This document shows, piece after piece, positions 1-6,102 of a DNA stretch of 18,144 nt. Each line of letters starts with the position of its first letter. Within the stretch, counting starts at the first letter, position 1. This DNA is from CAYUWK01 sp964580085. GTDB lineage: Bacteria > Patescibacteriota > Minisyncoccia > Minisyncoccales > CG1-02-41-26. The stretch spans positions 1 through 18,144 of the forward strand of contig CAZOJF010000006.1 in assembly GCA_964580085.1 (NCBI GenBank), written 5' to 3'. Position numbers and translations under genes: made by a program. Under the pieces are notes generated by a model, which searched no databases, was not told where the DNA came from, and was given only the letters and a program-made list of their open reading frames with translations.

Positions 1-35
1 AGCAAAATTAAAAAGAGTCGAAAAGAAATAATAAT

Positions 36-119
36 GCCCAGGTGCTGGAATTGGTAGACGGGCTAGCTTGAGGGGCTAGTGGGCGCAAGCTCGTGGGAGT
101 TCAACTCTCCCCCTGGGCA
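36..119 (+). tRNA. tRNA-Leu (anticodon GAG)
   Basis: A 7-bp acceptor stem (GCCCAGG with CCTGGGC) closes the cloverleaf. The anticodon stem CTAGC/GCTAG holds the loop TTGAGGG, giving anticodon GAG. A long variable arm marks a class II tRNA. The discriminator is A119 and CCA is not encoded. It is the first of four closely spaced plus-strand tRNAs; its promoter probably lies upstream of the window. Confidence 0.95.
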
Positions 120-127
120 CTTTTAAG

Positions 128-201
128 GGGCACTTGGCGCAGTTGGTTAGCGCGTCTCGCTTACATCGAGAAGGTCGGGGGTCCGAATCCCTCAGTGCCC
201 A
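128..201 (+). tRNA. tRNA-Val (anticodon TAC)
   Basis: The acceptor stem is GGGCACT/AGTGCCC. The anticodon stem TCTCG/CGAGA encloses the loop CTTACAT, giving TAC. A standard T arm contains the TCCGAAT loop. CCA is not encoded. It lies 8 nt after tRNA-Leu, so the two are probably co-transcribed. Confidence 0.95.
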
Positions 202-225
202 CATAAACGAACTTAATTAAACCTT

Positions 226-297
226 GCCGCGGTAGCTCAGAAGTAGAGCACTTCTCTGAAAAAGAAGGGGTGGTCGGTGCGATTCCGACCCGCGGCA
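226..297 (+). tRNA. tRNA-Phe (anticodon GAA)
   Basis: The acceptor stem is GCCGCGG/CCGCGGC with discriminator A. The anticodon stem CTTCT/AGAAG encloses CTGAAAA, giving anticodon GAA. CCA is not encoded. Confidence 0.95.
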
Positions 298-303
298 CAA
301 AAA

Positions 304-378
304 GCGGGTGTAGTATAGTGGTTATTATGCAACCTTGCCAAGGTTGAGGCGGCGGTTCGATTCCGCTCACCCGCTCCA
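304..378 (+). tRNA. tRNA-Gly (anticodon GCC)
   Basis: The acceptor stem is GCGGGTG/CACCCGC with discriminator T375. The anticodon stem CAACC/GGTTG encloses TTGCCAA, giving anticodon GCC. Bases 376-378 read CCA, so this is the only tRNA of the thirteen here whose 3' CCA appears encoded; an A-rich run follows, so chance is possible. Confidence 0.95.
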
Positions 379-384
379 AAAAAA

Positions 385-410
385 TTGCTTAATTTATTAA
401 GTGGTTTTTT
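385..410 (+). terminator. Probable terminator of the Leu-Val-Phe-Gly tRNA cluster
   Basis: A short AT-rich stem, CTTAA (388-392) with TTAAG (397-401), is extended by G-T wobbles and followed by a run of six T (405-410). The stem is weak, but its place right after the last tRNA and before a new promoter fits a terminator. Confidence 0.5.
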
Positions 411-424
411 ATATATAAATAGGG

Positions 425-453
425 TTGACATCTGCTCTCAGATGTGCTAATTT
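425..453 (+). promoter_or_regulatory. Sigma-70-type promoter of the 3D-domain gene
   Basis: A perfect -35 box TTGACA (425-430) is followed by a 17-nt spacer and the -10 box TAATTT (448-453). The triplet TGC just before the -10 box makes it an extended -10. The start site would fall near 460, giving a leader of about 25 nt before the ATG at 485. Confidence 0.75.
428..445. promoter_or_regulatory. Perfect inverted repeat inside the promoter spacer (operator candidate)
   Basis: ACATCTG (428-434) and CAGATGT (439-445) are exact inverted copies separated by CTCT. The repeat fills the space between the -35 and -10 boxes, where a bound dimeric repressor would block RNA polymerase. The arms are seen directly; the operator role is inferred. 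Confidence 0.45.
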
Positions 454-457
454 AACA

Positions 458-481
458 AAATTCCTATTGTTTTAGGAATTT
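458..481 (+). promoter_or_regulatory. Leader hairpin overlapping the ribosome-binding site
   Basis: AAATTCCT (458-465) and AGGAATTT (474-481) form a perfect 8-bp stem with an 8-nt loop. The 3' arm contains AGGA (474-477), the only Shine-Dalgarno-like sequence, which ends 7 nt before the ATG at 485. Folding would hide the ribosome-binding site, so translation may depend on temperature, RNA folding or a bound factor. Confidence 0.45.
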
Positions 482-484
482 AAT

Positions 485-964
485 ATGTTATCAACCCAAA
501 AATGGTATTTACTGACTTTCTCAATTTTGATAGGAGTTTCAGGTATTGCCACCGCAGAAATTAACCCTAGTTTAAACAACCAGGCTTGTTTAGATTTAAA
601 TATCGTTCAAGGGACCGCTTTGCTTCCTTTGACTTGTCCTCCAACACATGAAGAGATTAAAATACTAGAAAACAAAAAAGTAATTGTAACTGCTTATTCT
701 TCAACCGAATGGGAAACTCAAGGAGATCCTTTTATTACTGCTTCTGGAATGCGTGTTGAAGATGGTATTATAGCTAATAACTTTCTTCCCTTTGGCACAG
801 AAATAAGACTGCCAGATATTTTTGGAGATAAGATTTTTACAGTTCAAGATAGGATGCACTTTAGAAAGAGTGATTACCATTTTGATGTATGGTTTCCCTC
901 ATATAAGCAAGCATTAAACTTTGGAGCACAGACGAGCATGATAGAAATCGTAAAACTTCCTTAA
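485..964 (+). CDS. Secreted 3D-domain protein (double-psi beta-barrel)
   Basis: This 159-residue protein has a signal peptide (about residues 1-24, ending IATA before EINPS). A 3D domain covers about residues 66-157. The three aspartates that name the domain are visible: D81 in the DPF motif, D122 in QDRM and D134 in FDVWF. The conserved ITASGM and LPFGTEIRLP stretches, with the final HFDVWF...A..FGA pattern, match the family. 3D domains share a fold with the MltA lytic transglycosylase core and occur in cell-wall proteins such as YabE and YocH, so action on peptidoglycan outside the membrane is likely but not shown. Two cysteines (C35, C51) precede the domain. The gene is a single unit with its own promoter and terminator, between two tRNA groups. 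The start is supported by AGGA 7 nt upstream. Confidence 0.85.
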   Translation: MLSTQKWYLLTFSILIGVSGIATAEINPSLNNQACLDLNIVQGTALLPLTCPPTHEEIKILENKKVIVTAYSSTEWETQGDPFITASGMRVEDGIIANNFLPFGTEIRLPDIFGDKIFTVQDRMHFRKSDYHFDVWFPSYKQALNFGAQTSMIEIVKLP

Positions 965-987
965 GATTATAATTAAAAGACAAAAAA

Positions 988-1013
988 CCCACGATAATAG
1001 CGTGGGCTTTTTA
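988..1013. terminator. Bidirectional terminator between convergent units
   Basis: CCCACG (988-993) pairs with CGTGGG (1001-1006). On the plus strand CTTTTT follows; on the minus strand the stem is followed by TTTTTT. It therefore can end both the 3D-domain gene and the minus-strand tRNA-Cys/tRNA-Leu transcript. Confidence 0.85.
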
Positions 1014-1017
1014 TTTG

Positions 1018-1100
1018 TGCCCGGGGTGGGATTTGCACCCACACGGGGAATTCCCCACTGGATTTTAAGTCCAGATCGTCTACTGTTCCGACACCCGGGC
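1018..1100 (-). tRNA. tRNA-Leu (anticodon TAA)
   Basis: On the minus strand the acceptor stem is GCCCGGG/CCCGGGC. The anticodon stem CTGGA/TCCAG encloses CTTAAAA, giving anticodon TAA. The long variable arm is typical of leucine tRNAs. Discriminator A, no encoded CCA. Confidence 0.95.
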
Positions 1101-1119
1101 AAACTAATATTTTAAAAAG

Positions 1120-1191
1120 AGGCCGAGATGGGAATCGCACCCATGTATAACGGTTTTGCAAACCGTTGCCTTGCTACTTGGCTACCCGGCC
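1120..1191 (-). tRNA. tRNA-Cys (anticodon GCA)
   Basis: The acceptor stem is GGCCGGG/CTCGGCC. The anticodon stem ACGGT/ACCGT encloses TTGCAAA, giving GCA. The discriminator is T, the cysteine identity base. It is upstream of tRNA-Leu(TAA) in the same transcript. Confidence 0.95.
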
Positions 1192-1201
1192 ATTTACTTT
1201 T

Positions 1202-1230
1202 ATTAAAACTTATATTCTCTGTTTTTTCAA
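1202..1230 (-). promoter_or_regulatory. Promoter of the tRNA-Cys/tRNA-Leu pair
   Basis: Reading the minus strand, TTGAAA (1230-1225) is followed by 17 nt and TTTAAT (1207-1202). The start site would lie 2-4 nt before tRNA-Cys. The -10 box lacks the usual A at position 2, so confidence is moderate. The boxes begin just past the rbfA stop codon. Confidence 0.5.
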
Positions 1231-1238
1231 GTTTATTT

Positions 1239-1595
1239 CTACTGATTAAGACTCTCTTTCTTAATTTTTTCCAAGATTTCATCAACTTTTTCTGTGTCTT
1301 CTATCTTTTTTTGTTCAAGAAATCTAATTTTGGGGATAGGTCTCATTTTTAAACGCTTATCAAGAGACTTTTGAATATGATAAATATTTTTTTCTAATAT
1401 ACTTAAAATCCAAACAGCTTTCTTTTCTGGCATTACTGAAACCCAAATTTTGGCATCTCTTAACCCAGATGAGCATTCTACTTTAGTTAAAGTTAGTAAG
1501 AGATCTTTGGGGTAATCAATTTGTTTTAATATTATCGCTCCTAACTCCCTTTTTATAAGTTCATTTATTTTTTTTATTCTTTGAGAATCAGCCAT
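1239..1595 (-). CDS. rbfA: Ribosome-binding factor A
   Basis: This 118-residue protein has the usual RbfA length. It begins ADSQRIKKINELIKRELGAI and continues with the family pattern of a KH-like fold, including LTLTKVECSSGLRDAKIWVSV and a C-terminal PKIRFLEQKKIEDTEKVDEILEKI helix region. RbfA binds the immature 30S subunit during 16S rRNA maturation, near helix 1, and helps cold adaptation in other bacteria. The gene follows infB by 14 nt; this pairing is one of the best-conserved bacterial gene orders and supports both calls. No close Shine-Dalgarno sequence is seen: the GGGAGAG further upstream sits inside the end of infB, over 20 nt from the start. Confidence 0.93.
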   Translation of the reverse strand: MADSQRIKKINELIKRELGAIILKQIDYPKDLLLTLTKVECSSGLRDAKIWVSVMPEKKAVWILSILEKNIYHIQKSLDKRLKMRPIPKIRFLEQKKIEDTEKVDEILEKIKKESLNQ

Positions 1596-1609
1596 TATTT
1601 ATAAATTAG

Positions 1610-3100
1610 TTAAAGCTCTCCCTTTTTTCTTTCTTCTTTATACATTTGCAAAAAGTCTCCTTCTTCAATTTTAAAATCACTTTCAAATAATATTCCAATT
1701 TCGTTCCCCTGTTTAACTTTATCAGCATCCTTCCTATTCTGTTGAAGATTAATAATCTTCCCTTTACCAACAATTTCTTGGTCTCTCAAAATTTCACAAA
1801 CCTTTCCTTTCTCAATAAATCCATTTATTATCTTCCCTCCAATTGTTTGTCGATTTTTTCTTTTACTAAATATTGCTAATATTTCAACTTCTCCTAAGTT
1901 TTTCTTTATAACCTCAACATCTAATATTCTTTCCATTGTTTCTCTAATATCCTGGGCTAATTCGTAGATTATTTCAAAAGTTCTAACTCTAACTTTCTTT
2001 TGGCGTAAAAGGTTTAAAGTTGTACTATCTAGTTTTACCCTAAACCCAAAGATTTGAGATTTTGATGATTCGGCCAGTTTAATATCTGCTTCTTGAATAT
2101 TCCCCACTTCTTTCTTTAAAATTCTTAAAATAATTTTTTCTTGCGGAATGTTTTTAAGAACACCCTCAATTGCTTCCAAGGATCCTAAAACATCTGCTTT
2201 CAAAATTATATTTAAAACCTTCTGGCCTTCTTCTACAAACAGAACTGAAGTATCTCTTTCTCCTTTATCTTTTTTAGCTTTCTGGATAGCTTGATTAATA
2301 TTCTTATAAATCTCAAATTCTTCCCCAACTTTAGGATTTTTTTCAAATCCTAAAATAGTTACTGGTTGAGAAGGGTAAGCATTTTTAATTGAGGTATCTT
2401 TAAAATCCTTTAAGTCTTTTATCCTACCAAAGCTTGAATCTGTCCCAATAATTTGTCCCTTTTTTAATATGCCTTGCCCTAAAATTAAAGTAGCTATTGG
2501 CCCCTTTTTTTCATCAAGATAAGTTTCCACTATTGTCCCCTTAGCCAGTTTAGAAATATCTGCCTTTAAATCTTCCATCTCGGAAACTAATAATATTAAA
2601 TCTAATAGTGATTCTATTCCTTTTCCAGTTTTTGCCGAAAGTTCAACTGATGGGACCTTACCTCCAAATGATTCAACTAAAATATCATTTTCTGATAATT
2701 GTCGTTTAATTTTTGCTGGGTCAGATAGAGGATCATCCATTTTATTTAAAGCAACAATTATGGGAATGCCTGATTTTTTAATAATATTAATTGCTTCTTT
2801 TGTTTGCGTTTTTACTCCATCATTAGCGGCTACTACTAAAATAATAATATCCGCTATTTTAGCTCCTCTGGCTCTCATGGCCGAGAATGCTTCATGTCCT
2901 GGAGTATCGATAAAAGTAATTTTTTTATCACCTTTTTCTATTTCGTAAGCACCTATATGCTGAGTAATCCCCCCACTTTCTTTTTCTGTAATTTTTAAAT
3001 CTTTAATTGCCTCTAAAATTGAAGATTTTCCATGATCAACATGCCCTAAAACAACAACAACTGGTGGACGACTTATTAAATTTTCATTTGCCTCTACCAT
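1610..3100 (-). CDS. infB: Translation initiation factor IF-2, minimal form
   Basis: IF-2 is the GTPase that delivers initiator tRNA and joins the ribosomal subunits. All G motifs are present: GHVDHGKS (19-26), GGITQHIG (43-50), DTPGHEAF (65-72), NKMD (119-122) and SAKTG (155-159). The beta-barrel domain II, the middle domain III (around VLFVEEGQKVLNIILKADVLG) and the fMet-tRNA-binding C-terminal barrel follow. At 496 residues it begins about 18 residues before the P-loop, so the long N-terminal region of E. coli IF-2 (about 890 residues) is absent. Short IF-2 is expected in reduced genomes. The ATG at 3100 fits a promoter placed so close that the mRNA would be leaderless. rbfA follows directly. 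Confidence 0.96.
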   Translation of the reverse strand: MVEANENLISRPPVVVVLGHVDHGKSSILEAIKDLKITEKESGGITQHIGAYEIEKGDKKITFIDTPGHEAFSAMRARGAKIADIIILVVAANDGVKTQTKEAINIIKKSGIPIIVALNKMDDPLSDPAKIKRQLSENDILVESFGGKVPSVELSAKTGKGIESLLDLILLVSEMEDLKADISKLAKGTIVETYLDEKKGPIATLILGQGILKKGQIIGTDSSFGRIKDLKDFKDTSIKNAYPSQPVTILGFEKNPKVGEEFEIYKNINQAIQKAKKDKGERDTSVLFVEEGQKVLNIILKADVLGSLEAIEGVLKNIPQEKIILRILKKEVGNIQEADIKLAESSKSQIFGFRVKLDSTTLNLLRQKKVRVRTFEIIYELAQDIRETMERILDVEVIKKNLGEVEILAIFSKRKNRQTIGGKIINGFIEKGKVCEILRDQEIVGKGKIINLQQNRKDADKVKQGNEIGILFESDFKIEEGDFLQMYKEERKKGEL

Positions 3101-3108
3101 ATAAAAGT

Positions 3109-3137
3109 ATAATAACTTAATTAATCGCTTATTTCAA
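3109..3137 (-). promoter_or_regulatory. infB promoter, leaderless arrangement
   Basis: On the minus strand TTGAAA (3137-3132) is followed by exactly 17 nt and TATTAT (3114-3109). Only 8 nt separate the -10 box from the ATG at 3100, which places the likely start site at or within 2 nt of the ATG. No Shine-Dalgarno sequence is present. Confidence 0.6.
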
Positions 3138-3140
3138 GCA

Positions 3141-3163
3141 AAATACCGCTTATCGCGGTATTT
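3141..3163 (-). terminator. Terminator of the five-tRNA cluster
   Basis: AAATACCGC (3141-3149) and GCGGTATTT (3155-3163) form a perfect 9-bp stem with a 5-nt loop. It lies 4 nt past tRNA-Ser on the minus strand, and the 3' arm ends in TATTTT. It separates the tRNA cluster from the infB promoter, which starts 3 nt later. Confidence 0.7.
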
Positions 3164-3167
3164 CTTG

Positions 3168-3250
3168 CGGTGGGTGCAAGATTCGAACTTGCGAGGCTTT
3201 CGCCCACTGCTTTTCGAAAGCAGCACCTTCAACCACTCAGACAACCCACC
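3168..3250 (-). tRNA. tRNA-Ser (anticodon CGA)
   Basis: The acceptor stem is GGTGGGT/ACCCACC with discriminator G, the serine base. The anticodon stem CTGCT/AGCAG encloses TTCGAAA, giving CGA. A long variable arm marks it as class II. It is the last gene of the minus-strand tRNA cluster. Confidence 0.95.
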
Positions 3251-3268
3251 CTTAAATATAATTAATTG

Positions 3269-3340
3269 TGGACCCGGCGGGACTTGAACCCGCGATCTTT
3301 AATATGCCATATTAACGCTTTTCCTCTAAGCTACGGGCCC
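3269..3340 (-). tRNA. tRNA-Ala (anticodon GGC)
   Basis: The acceptor stem GGGCCCG/CGGGTCC contains the G3-U70 wobble that AlaRS recognises. The AT-only anticodon stem TTAAT/ATTAA encloses ATGGCAT, giving GGC. Loop base 32 is A instead of a pyrimidine, a small oddity. Confidence 0.92.
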
Positions 3341-3345
3341 TCATG

Positions 3346-3417
3346 TGCCCCTGGCAGGAATCGAACCCACATTAGGAGCTTAGGAGTCTCCTGTTCTATC
3401 CATTGAACTACAGGGGC
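3346..3417 (-). tRNA. tRNA-Arg (anticodon CCT)
   Basis: The acceptor stem is GCCCCTG/CAGGGGC with discriminator A. The anticodon loop CTCCTAA gives CCT. The stem next to the loop closes with an A-G mismatch (GGAGA/GCTCC). Confidence 0.92.
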
Positions 3418-3423
3418 TTGGTG

Positions 3424-3495
3424 GGTGGCTAGTCGGATTCGAACCGGCGATGACTCTTCCACAAAGAGTAGTGTTACCGCTACACCATAGCCACC
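3424..3495 (-). tRNA. tRNA-His (anticodon GTG)
   Basis: The acceptor stem GTGGCTA/TAGCCAC is extended by an encoded G-1 (3495) facing discriminator C (3424), the hallmark of histidine tRNA. The anticodon stem ACTCT/AGAGT encloses TTGTGGA, giving GTG. Confidence 0.95.
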
Positions 3496-3500
3496 ATAAT

Positions 3501-3524
3501 AACTTATGATTTAAATCATAAGTT
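3501..3524. repeat. 24-bp perfect palindrome between two tRNA genes
   Basis: The 12-nt arms (AACTTATGATTT and its exact reverse complement) meet with no loop, between tRNA-Arg(TCT) and tRNA-His. As RNA it would fold to a stem of about 10 bp with a small loop. It has no T-tail, so it looks more like an RNA-processing hairpin or protein-binding site than a terminator. Confidence 0.7.
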
Positions 3525-3527
3525 CGG

Positions 3528-3599
3528 TGCCCCCAAGAGGAGTTGAACCCCTATCCCAGGATTAGAAGTCCCGTGCTCTATCCATTGAGCTATGGGGGC
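3528..3599 (-). tRNA. tRNA-Arg (anticodon TCT)
   Basis: The acceptor stem is GCCCCCA/TGGGGGC with discriminator A. The anticodon stem CGGGA/TCCTG encloses CTTCTAA, giving TCT. The bases after the discriminator read CCG, so CCA is not encoded. It is the first gene of the five-tRNA transcript. Confidence 0.95.
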
Positions 3600-3608
3600 A
3601 AGATATAG

Positions 3609-3639
3609 ATTATATTAACCTAAAAACGAAATAAATCAA
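3609..3639 (-). promoter_or_regulatory. Promoter of the five-tRNA cluster
   Basis: A perfect -10 TATAAT (3614-3609) lies 9 nt before tRNA-Arg(TCT), so transcription would start 2-4 nt before the tRNA. The best -35 is TTGATT (3639-3634), with a rather long spacer of 19 nt. The -35 lies inside the last codons of the upstream small membrane-protein gene. Confidence 0.6.
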
Positions 3640-3913
3640 GATATTGATTAAAATCTACTAACTGAAAAAGATTTTCTTTTTCGGTCCATTTTTCTAAAAC
3701 CTTATTGAGAGTTTCTTGATTTAGCCCTATTGAATAATTTTGTAAAAATATATCTTTTTCTTGAATAGAATATTTAAAAAATAAATACCCTATTAAAATT
3801 GAGTCTACGAGTAATAATAAAAGAAATATCAAAAAAAGATTTTTGGCAAAAATATTAATAATCTTTGAAGAAAATTTTATGTCTTTTTTAGTTTTATTAT
3901 TTTTGTAATTCAT
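3620..3913 (-). CDS. Small membrane protein at the end of the pilus operon, unknown function
   Basis: I do not recognise this family. From the ATG at 3913 it is 97 residues: a Lys/Asn-rich cytoplasmic start of about 22 residues, one hydrophobic helix (about 24-47, FLIFLLLLLVDSILIGYLFF) and a 50-residue external tail with no cysteines. Reading could extend upstream to a TTG at 3970 or an ATG at 3949, but those lie deep inside pilO and the 3949 ATG touches its GGAG with no spacing, so 3913 is preferred. It overlaps the end of pilO by 17 nt, which suggests translational coupling. In diderm bacteria pilP follows pilO; this is neither a lipoprotein nor PilP-like in length, so it may be a monoderm-specific pilus subunit. 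That role is inferred from position only. Confidence 0.6.
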   Translation of the reverse strand: MNYKNNKTKKDIKFSSKIINIFAKNLFLIFLLLLLVDSILIGYLFFKYSIQEKDIFLQNYSIGLNQETLNKVLEKWTEKENLFQLVDFNQYLDLFRF

Positions 3914-4472
3914 TTGTATAAACTTTAAGATTAATTGAAAAGAAAACATCTCCTTCAAAAAAGTTTTCAAACTTGTGAATAGTAATATCTTTTTCTGAAA
4001 TTCTATTTATATCTATTTTCTCAACCTTAGACAACCATTTACTTAATTGAACTTTTTCTAAAAACGCAAAACATCTTGGGAAGGAGCCCGTGAGCTCAAT
4101 TCTAAATCCTAAATTTCCCCATAAATCATTTTCTTTGGGGATAATTGTAATAGGATATATTTTTATTAATATATCTAATTTTTGGCTTTCTTCTTCTAGA
4201 AATTGAATAAAATCTATAGGAGTCTCTTTGTTAATAAACAATTTTTCTATCTGATTTAAGTTTGAAGCATAAAAACTATTATCGTTTTTAAATGACTCAA
4301 ATTCTTGAATTTCTTTTTGAAAAAGATGTAATTCTTGCTTTTGAACAATAAGCTTTTTATAATCTTTTTCAATGTCTTTTATCAAAGAAATATTTAAAAA
4401 GACCGTAAAACTAAGAATTACTAATATAAATATGATTAAAATATAAAAATTTGTTTTTTCTGAGATAATCAT
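3897..4472 (-). CDS. pilO: PilO-like type IV pilus alignment protein
   Basis: This 191-residue protein has one N-terminal membrane helix (about 9-27), a coiled-coil stretch (about 28-60) and an external domain of about 110 residues. This is the PilO/GspM architecture. PilO forms a heterodimer with PilN and carries the signal between the cytoplasmic PilM and the pilus. The sequence shows little else that is diagnostic; the call rests mostly on the pilM-pilN-pilO order, the matching size and the topology. Its ATG overlaps the pilN stop codon by 4 nt (ATGA). Confidence 0.75.
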   Translation of the reverse strand: MIISEKTNFYILIIFILVILSFTVFLNISLIKDIEKDYKKLIVQKQELHLFQKEIQEFESFKNDNSFYASNLNQIEKLFINKETPIDFIQFLEEESQKLDILIKIYPITIIPKENDLWGNLGFRIELTGSFPRCFAFLEKVQLSKWLSKVEKIDINRISEKDITIHKFENFFEGDVFFSINLKVYTNELQK

Positions 4473-5029
4473 TTTATTTTAATATCTATGTCAAAAATAA
4501 CATCTTCTGGTTTGAGCCAACTTTGCAAGGACACGTCAACTTCTGTAAAATATTCACTTTCTTTAAGTGCTTTTTGAAATAAGAATAGATCTTCTCTAGT
4601 TTTGGCATACCCTTGAATAGATAACTTTATTAGATAATCTGGGTCTTTTTCAAAAGAATCAGACCAATTTGTGGAGAGTTTAGTAAAATAGATTGAATGT
4701 GGGACAAATTCAGAGACATTTTTTAAAATAGGTGCAATTAAGATTTGCTGTCCATAAAAATTTTTGATGTTTCTTAACTTATTATTTGTTTCTTGAATTG
4801 CTTGTTTAAAATCTTGAAACTGAGATGATAAATTTATTTCTTCTTGTTTATTAAAAATGATTTTTCCCTGAGCTTTAACTTGAGAAGAAAAATAAATCTT
4901 GAATGAAAATAAAAGAAGAAATAAAAAAACAAGAGAAATAAAACAAATAGTTAGTAATATTAAAATTACCTTTCTATTCTTCTCAAATATTATTTCTTTT
5001 TTACCTTTTTCTGATAATAAATTAATCAT
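4469..5029 (-). CDS. pilN: PilN-like type IV pilus alignment protein
   Basis: This 186-residue protein starts MINLLSEK, close to the conserved N-terminal INLLP motif with which PilN docks into PilM. A single membrane helix follows (about 20-47), then a coiled coil (about 50-85) and a ferredoxin-like external domain, including IYFTKLSTNW and LIKLSIQGYAKTREDLFLFQKAL, the Fimbrial-assembly (PilN) pattern. It overlaps the end of pilM by 8 nt and ends within the pilO start, so the three are probably translated together. Confidence 0.85.
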   Translation of the reverse strand: MINLLSEKGKKEIIFEKNRKVILILLTICFISLVFLFLLLFSFKIYFSSQVKAQGKIIFNKQEEINLSSQFQDFKQAIQETNNKLRNIKNFYGQQILIAPILKNVSEFVPHSIYFTKLSTNWSDSFEKDPDYLIKLSIQGYAKTREDLFLFQKALKESEYFTEVDVSLQSWLKPEDVIFDIDIKIK

Positions 5030-6092
5030 AATACTCTTTTAACGCTAATCCTAACGCTGTTGTATATCCTAAAGATTTTTTGAATGGTAAATTTGGAACC
5101 TCTTTAACTTTATCTTCTAAGATATTGATCCATGGATTGCCAACTTCTACTTCAATTTTTAGATTAGATGATAAAAAGCTTACCAGGCCTTTAAGTTTTG
5201 CTCCTGACCCACAAATTAAAATCTTTTCTAATCTTTTAGATTTTTTTAACTCTTTCAACCCTACGTTATGAGATTTATAATACGTTAAATGATCTTTTAT
5301 TTGCTCGGTTAAATCAGTCAAACAAGGAATCATTGCATCAAAAATCTTTCTTTTACCTATGAGCCCTTCTTTTGATTTTAAAAGCTCTGCTTTCTTCATA
5401 TTAACTTTTAAATTTTTAGAAATAGCTGTAGTTAATATCTGAGAAGAAATTGGGATTGTAGAAGTAAATCTTATGCTTCCTCTAGAAAAAATAATAAAGC
5501 TTGTTTTTTCTTCCCCAAGATCAATTATTAATAATGGATCAATTCGAGCATTTTTTTTAATTAAAGATCTAACATTAGATAAACATTCTACTTCAAGAGT
5601 TAAAGGTTTTAATCTAGCTTGATTTAAGGATGCTAAATAAGGATTAACTATTTTTTTAGGTACAGCAGCAATTAAAATTTCTTGATATTTTTTTTGATTC
5701 TTTTCTGATTTAACCTTTTGAAAATCAAAATAAACTTCTTCTATCTCTAGGGGAATATAATTTTCTATTTCAAACCTTATAGTTTCTTCAATTTCTTTTT
5801 CTTCTAGGATGGGAATTTTTAAAACATCTAAAAAAGATTTTTCTTCTGGAAGTGATAACGTCACATATCTTGTTTTTATTTTTTCACCTTTAATCTCTTT
5901 AAGCGCTTGTTTAATAACAAGTGCTAATTTTTCGGTATTTTTTACTTCCCCTTTTTCTATAATCCCTGCTGGTATTTTTGTTTTCCCAAAAGATTTCAAT
6001 ATTAAATTATCTCCTTTCTTTCCAAGTTTTATTATTCTTAAAAATTTATCAGAGATATCAAGGCCAAAAGATTGTGGATTTATTTTAAACAT
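5022..6092 (-). CDS. pilM: PilM, actin-like pilus assembly ATPase
   Basis: PilM is a cytoplasmic FtsA/actin-fold protein that binds the PilN N-terminus and links the pilus motor to the membrane complex. Of 356 residues, the phosphate-1 motif is GLDISDKFLRIIKL (10-23), the phosphate-2 region is LLIIDLGEEKTSFIIF (187-202, D191) and the adenosine motif is ILICGSGAKLKGL (291-303). The stretch RFEIENYIPLEIEEVYFDF (107-125) is very typical of PilM. The C-terminal SLGYTTALGLAL also fits. The gene starts 10 nt after the large PilX-like gene and has no Shine-Dalgarno sequence. Confidence 0.93.
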   Translation of the reverse strand: MFKINPQSFGLDISDKFLRIIKLGKKGDNLILKSFGKTKIPAGIIEKGEVKNTEKLALVIKQALKEIKGEKIKTRYVTLSLPEEKSFLDVLKIPILEEKEIEETIRFEIENYIPLEIEEVYFDFQKVKSEKNQKKYQEILIAAVPKKIVNPYLASLNQARLKPLTLEVECLSNVRSLIKKNARIDPLLIIDLGEEKTSFIIFSRGSIRFTSTIPISSQILTTAISKNLKVNMKKAELLKSKEGLIGKRKIFDAMIPCLTDLTEQIKDHLTYYKSHNVGLKELKKSKRLEKILICGSGAKLKGLVSFLSSNLKIEVEVGNPWINILEDKVKEVPNLPFKKSLGYTTALGLALKEYYD

Positions 6093-6102
6093 TGAATAAT
6101 TA

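Noticed and set aside
36..378. tRNA cluster as an integration (attachment) site
   Set aside because: No direct repeat of a tRNA 3' end and no integrase were seen in the window.
1128..1352. Plus-strand reading frame across tRNA-Cys and the end of rbfA
   Set aside because: It overlaps a well-formed tRNA and a conserved gene on the other strand.
3914..3970. Longer form of the last pilus-operon gene starting at TTG 3970 or ATG 3949
   Set aside because: It would overlap pilO by more than 50 nt; the GGAG before 3949 touches the ATG with no spacing. The ATG at 3913 gives the small overlap usual in this operon.
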